The notes under the pieces: generated by a model
The model's input: only the letters and a program-made list of their open reading frames with translations
The model's database searches: none
Told to the model about the DNA's origin: nothing
Position numbers and translations under genes: made by a program
In this document: one piece after another, positions 5,450 to 7,467 of the stretch
How the letters are laid out: each line of letters begins with the position of its first letter
Numbering within the stretch: the stretch's first letter is position 1
Origin: an uncultured Ruminococcus sp.
GTDB lineage: Bacteria > Bacillota > Clostridia > Oscillospirales > Acutalibacteraceae
Assembly: GCA_902803585.1 (NCBI GenBank)
Contig: CADCQO010000242.1
Location: forward strand, 1-7,467
Direction of reading: 5' to 3'
Length of the DNA: 7,467 nt

Positions 5450-5491
5450 CTGTCTGGTGTTTTCCGGCTGAATATGGGAATATCCGGACAG
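5450..5491 (+). promoter_or_regulatory. Stem-loop at the predicted mRNA 5' end
   Basis: CTGTCTGG (5450-5457) pairs with CCGGACAG (5484-5491) over 8 bp with one U-G pair, and an inner TTCC/GGAA helix extends it. Predicted +1 is near 5451, so the mRNA would start with this hairpin, 22 bases before the SD AAAGGAGG (5514-5521). A terminal hairpin of this kind can protect mRNA from decay. No T-run follows, so it is not a terminator. Confidence 0.45.
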
Positions 5492-5528
5492 AATCGTCAA
5501 AGTGTAATATTTCAAAGGAGGAAATTGT

Positions 5529-6326
5529 ATGACACAGGAAGCAGAGAAAACAGAGGTCATGACAGAAGCAGAAACTGCAGAAGATGTTCAGAAAGAGGAA
5601 ACCGCTTCAGCAGAAACTGCGTCAAATGAGGTCAAGAAGAAAAAGAAACCCTGGTTGAGTGAAAACACAATAGAAGTAGTGGTAGCTATTTTGCTGGGTG
5701 TTACAGCACTGCTGACGGCATGGGCAACATGGATCGGTTCTTTGCATGGCGGTAATCAGGCAACCAACTATACCAAGAGCAACAACATTGCTTCTGAAGG
5801 CAACTCGGAGTATAACGCAGGTATGCAGCTGTATCTTTCTGACCTGATGGCATGGAACACCATGATGGACTATTCCTTTGATCTTTCATTGGCAGAAATG
5901 GAAAAGGATACAGCAAAGGTCGAACTGCTGAACGAAAAGCTCGAAAACTATTTAAAGCAGAATGCCAGCAGCATCTTGATGGAAGGCATTTTGTGGATGA
6001 ATGAAAACGGCGAAATCTCACCTTTCAATATGCCCGGCATTACCGACAAGTATTTTGTAAAGGCAAATGAGCTGCTCAGCCGGTCCCGTGAGATACTGGA
6101 AGAAGGTCAGAGAGATAATGCAAGAGGCGATGCTTACAACCTCGTCAATGTTGTTTATTCTCTTGTTCTGTTCCTGTTGGGTATCGTGGGTATTTTCAAA
6201 AGACTGCCCAACCGTACCGCTGTGTTGATCATAGCATTTATTGCGTTGGTTCTGGCAACGATCTATATGTGTACGATTCCCCTGCCTACGGGCTTTGATA
6301 TTACCAGTTTTGCTTCGCCTAAATAA
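5529..6326 (+). CDS. Unrecognised three-helix membrane protein with acidic N-terminal tail
   Basis: I do not recognise the 265-residue protein securely. Residues 1-34 are rich in Glu, Thr and Ala and probably disordered, followed by a KKKKK run (36-40), consistent with a cytosolic N-terminus. A membrane segment spans about 48-70 (VVVAILLGVTALLTAW). Residues 75-200 form a soluble, largely helical region with Tyr, Asn and Glu; a further helix pair lies at about 204-223 and 231-250, separated by FKRLPNR. The stretch ALLTAWATWIGSLHGGNQAT (60-79) recalls an uncharacterised family with 'LTAWsa.q..l..G.Qa..y' after the first helix; this is a resemblance from memory, without known function. AAAGGAGG seven bases before the ATG at 5529 favours that start over Met11. 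It is a single-gene unit, divergent from the flavoprotein gene and convergent with the zinc-ribbon gene. Confidence 0.8.
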   Translation: MTQEAEKTEVMTEAETAEDVQKEETASAETASNEVKKKKKPWLSENTIEVVVAILLGVTALLTAWATWIGSLHGGNQATNYTKSNNIASEGNSEYNAGMQLYLSDLMAWNTMMDYSFDLSLAEMEKDTAKVELLNEKLENYLKQNASSILMEGILWMNENGEISPFNMPGITDKYFVKANELLSRSREILEEGQRDNARGDAYNLVNVVYSLVLFLLGIVGIFKRLPNRTAVLIIAFIALVLATIYMCTIPLPTGFDITSFASPK

Positions 6327-6387
6327 TTTCTCATCCCTTAGAATCCCCGCTTCCGCACAGAGTGCAGGCTACGGGAGTATGTCACAC

Positions 6388-6420
6388 AAGAGAGCAGACG
6401 CTTGTCTGTTCTCTTTTTTT
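6388..6420 (+). terminator. Intrinsic terminator of the membrane-protein gene
   Basis: AAGAGAGCAGAC (6388-6399) pairs with GTCTGTTCTCTT (6404-6415) over 12 bp with one wobble and a 4-base loop (GCTT), followed by a T-run to 6420. It lies 61 bases after the stop codon. Confidence 0.92.
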
Positions 6421-6474
6421 ATGCTTGCCCGAAATAGTCAGGCACCTGCTGGGCTGCCATCGGATATTTACGGC

Positions 6475-6512
6475 GAAAAAAGAGGGTCGGCTCGTTATGA
6501 GTCAACCCTCTT
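6475..6512 (-). terminator. Intrinsic terminator of the zinc-ribbon gene
   Basis: On the minus strand, AAGAGGGT (6512-6505) pairs with ACCCTCTT (6487-6480). The stem continues inward past one mismatch, and six T follow (6480-6475). It lies 40 bases past the stop codon at 6552. The two convergent genes have separate terminators, with only about 55 bases, showing nothing else, between them. Confidence 0.88.
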
Positions 6513-6551
6513 GCATACGCTGTTCTGTTTCTGGCGGGACACGCTGCTGTA

Positions 6552-7467
6552 TCAGAATTCAAACGGCTTTGTTTCACCGCATCCGCAAGTACCGACATAT
6601 GCCGGCATGATTTTACCGCAGTTCGGACAAGTCCATGTGCCGCTGTTGGGTACATCTCTGCGGCTGTTGACAGCTTCCTCCGCCTGACGGATTGCTTCGG
6701 CTTCTTTCGCCTTCTTGCCGAAACCGATTTTCTTTTTCTTGCCTGCATTTTTTGAAGAGGCGAAATCGTCTACCGGCGGACGCTGATATTCAGCAAAGGA
6801 AGGTTTCTGGGGCTGAGCGGCTGCCTGTGACGGTTCATCGCTGAAACGCATAGGAGCCGCAGGGGGTACATCATCAAAACGCATAGGCTTGGGCGGTTCA
6901 TCGCTGAAACGCATGGGTGCCGCAGGGGGTACATCATCAAAACGCATAGGCTTGGGCGGCTCATCGCTGAAACGCATGGGTGCCGGTGCGGGTGCACTGC
7001 TGAAGTCAAACGGATCAAGAGGAGTATTAAAGTCCTGATTGTTCGTCTGGTTGGTAGCGTCATTGTTAAATGCTTCCTCCTGATTGTGGATAAACGACAA
7101 ATCGGGAGCCTGATAATTGGAGTCAGATGAAGTAGATACCGTATCATTCTGAATATATCCGTAAGTATTTCCCTGTGTTGTGGGAACATCAGTCTTGACC
7201 TGCGGATTGTAGCCCTGAATAGAAGGCTGAACATTTTCAAAGGAAGCCATCTGTTCGGGTGTCAGTTTATTTTTGGGAGTTTCTGCGGGCATGATATCGG
7301 GCATAGCTGTTGCCGAAGGACTGCTTTCTGACGGTGTGGGAGGTTCAAACTCGAAGGGCTTCGGCTCACCGCATCCACAAGTACCTACATAGTTCGGCAT
7401 AATCTTGCCGCAGTTCGGACAAGTCCATGTATCGGAGCGCTGGTCAAGCGGTGTAACTTCAACATCG
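6552..7467 (-). CDS. Disordered repeat protein with a zinc ribbon near each end (5' end outside window)
   Basis: The frame is open to the right edge; about 304 residues are visible and the true start lies upstream. A methionine at 7400-7398 falls inside the first zinc ribbon, so it is not the start. Two nearly identical 29-residue modules are present: TWTCPNCGKIMP with YVGTCGCGE, ending KPFEF, once at the visible N-terminal side and once as the very C-terminus. Each has four cysteines as C-x2-C and C-x-C, the layout of a small zinc ribbon. Between them is a long Pro/Ser/Asn/Gln-rich, probably disordered region. It includes five copies of PMRF[SD]D[EV]P and then a basic KKKKIGFGKKAKEAEAIRQA patch that may be helical. 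No signal peptide or membrane segment is visible. Function is unknown; an RNA, DNA or protein-binding scaffold is possible. The gene ends in a clear terminator. Confidence 0.82.
   Translation of the reverse strand, partial: DVEVTPLDQRSDTWTCPNCGKIMPNYVGTCGCGEPKPFEFEPPTPSESSPSATAMPDIMPAETPKNKLTPEQMASFENVQPSIQGYNPQVKTDVPTTQGNTYGYIQNDTVSTSSDSNYQAPDLSFIHNQEEAFNNDATNQTNNQDFNTPLDPFDFSSAPAPAPMRFSDEPPKPMRFDDVPPAAPMRFSDEPPKPMRFDDVPPAAPMRFSDEPSQAAAQPQKPSFAEYQRPPVDDFASSKNAGKKKKIGFGKKAKEAEAIRQAEEAVNSRRDVPNSGTWTCPNCGKIMPAYVGTCGCGETKPFEF
6555..6641 (-). repeat. Zinc-ribbon module, C-terminal copy
   Basis: 87 bases coding for the last 29 residues of the protein, with TWTCPNCGKIMPAYVG and GCGETKPFEF. It is a direct DNA repeat of 7347-7433. 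Differences are mostly silent, apart from Asn/Ala and Pro/Thr changes and the first residue. Confidence 0.8.
6835..6985 (-). repeat. 63-bp tandem repeat, about 2.4 copies
   Basis: Units run 6835-6897 and 6898-6960, nearly identical, followed by a partial copy to about 6985. Each 21-residue unit holds two related halves, PMRFSDEPPK and PMRFDDVPPAA. The unit length is a multiple of three, so copy changes keep the frame. Confidence 0.9.
7347..7433 (-). repeat. Zinc-ribbon module, N-terminal-side copy
   Basis: 87 bases coding for TWTCPNCGKIMPNYVG and GCGEPKPFEF plus the preceding Asp. It is the second copy of the module at 6555-6641, offset by 792 bases in the same frame and orientation. Confidence 0.8.

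Noticed and set aside
6241..6748. Overlapping frames on both strands around the 6330-6550 terminators
   Set aside because: They cross two clear terminators and the ends of two better-supported genes, and show no SD or recognisable domain.
6835..6985. CRISPR-like array
   Set aside because: The repeats are adjacent, without unique spacers, and code for a protein repeat in frame.
6770..7240. Minus-strand 156-codon frame with repeated RPSLCVLMMYPL blocks
   Set aside because: It is an out-of-frame reading of the 63-bp tandem repeat inside the zinc-ribbon gene.

Overview
The window looks like chromosomal DNA from a gut Clostridia of the Ruminococcus/Oscillospiraceae kind. The grounds are strong AAGGAGG ribosome binding sites, sigma-A type promoters with 17-base spacing, a BIG2-type Ig-like repeat protein, a DegV protein, a stand-alone folate ECF S component under a tetrahydrofolate riboswitch, and protein relatedness as I recall it. 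No search could be run, so the genus is an inference.

Layout. 1-434 is the 3' end of a gene for an Ig-like repeat protein, with its own terminator. 585-1072 is a complete tRNA transcription unit: a near-consensus promoter, tRNA-Arg(CCU), tRNA-Val(GAC), tRNA-Val(CAC) and an intrinsic terminator. Directly downstream, 1073-2407 looks like the worn remains of a prophage or similar element. It holds a largely non-coding stretch with small ORFs and an 11-bp inverted repeat, an intact DUF669-like phage replication protein with an SSB-like acidic C-terminal tip, and a broken phage helicase gene overlapping it by one base. 2442-3478 is a complete DegV (fatty-acid binding) unit.

From 3438 to 5324 the genes run on the minus strand. 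folT, for the folate-binding subunit of an ECF transporter, has an excellent promoter, a THF riboswitch that starts almost at the predicted +1, and a 16-bp hairpin that buries its ribosome binding site. A second helix competing for the same bases makes a complete translational switch readable from sequence alone. Upstream of it lies a thioredoxin-reductase-like flavoprotein with its own promoter; it keeps the CxxC redox pair but lacks the usual NADPH phosphate-binding motif.

5416-6420 is a divergent plus-strand unit for an unrecognised three-helix membrane protein, with a palindrome in the promoter spacer and a hairpin at the predicted mRNA 5' end. Convergent to it, 6475-7467 carries most of a minus-strand gene (5' end beyond the window) for a disordered, repeat-containing protein with a zinc ribbon near each end.

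Most genes are single transcription units, each with its own promoter and/or terminator. I see no CRISPR array, complete insertion sequence or replication origin. The most informative items are the folT switch, the phage remnant behind the tRNA-Val gene with its one surviving ORF, the atypical flavoprotein, and the duplicated zinc-ribbon protein.
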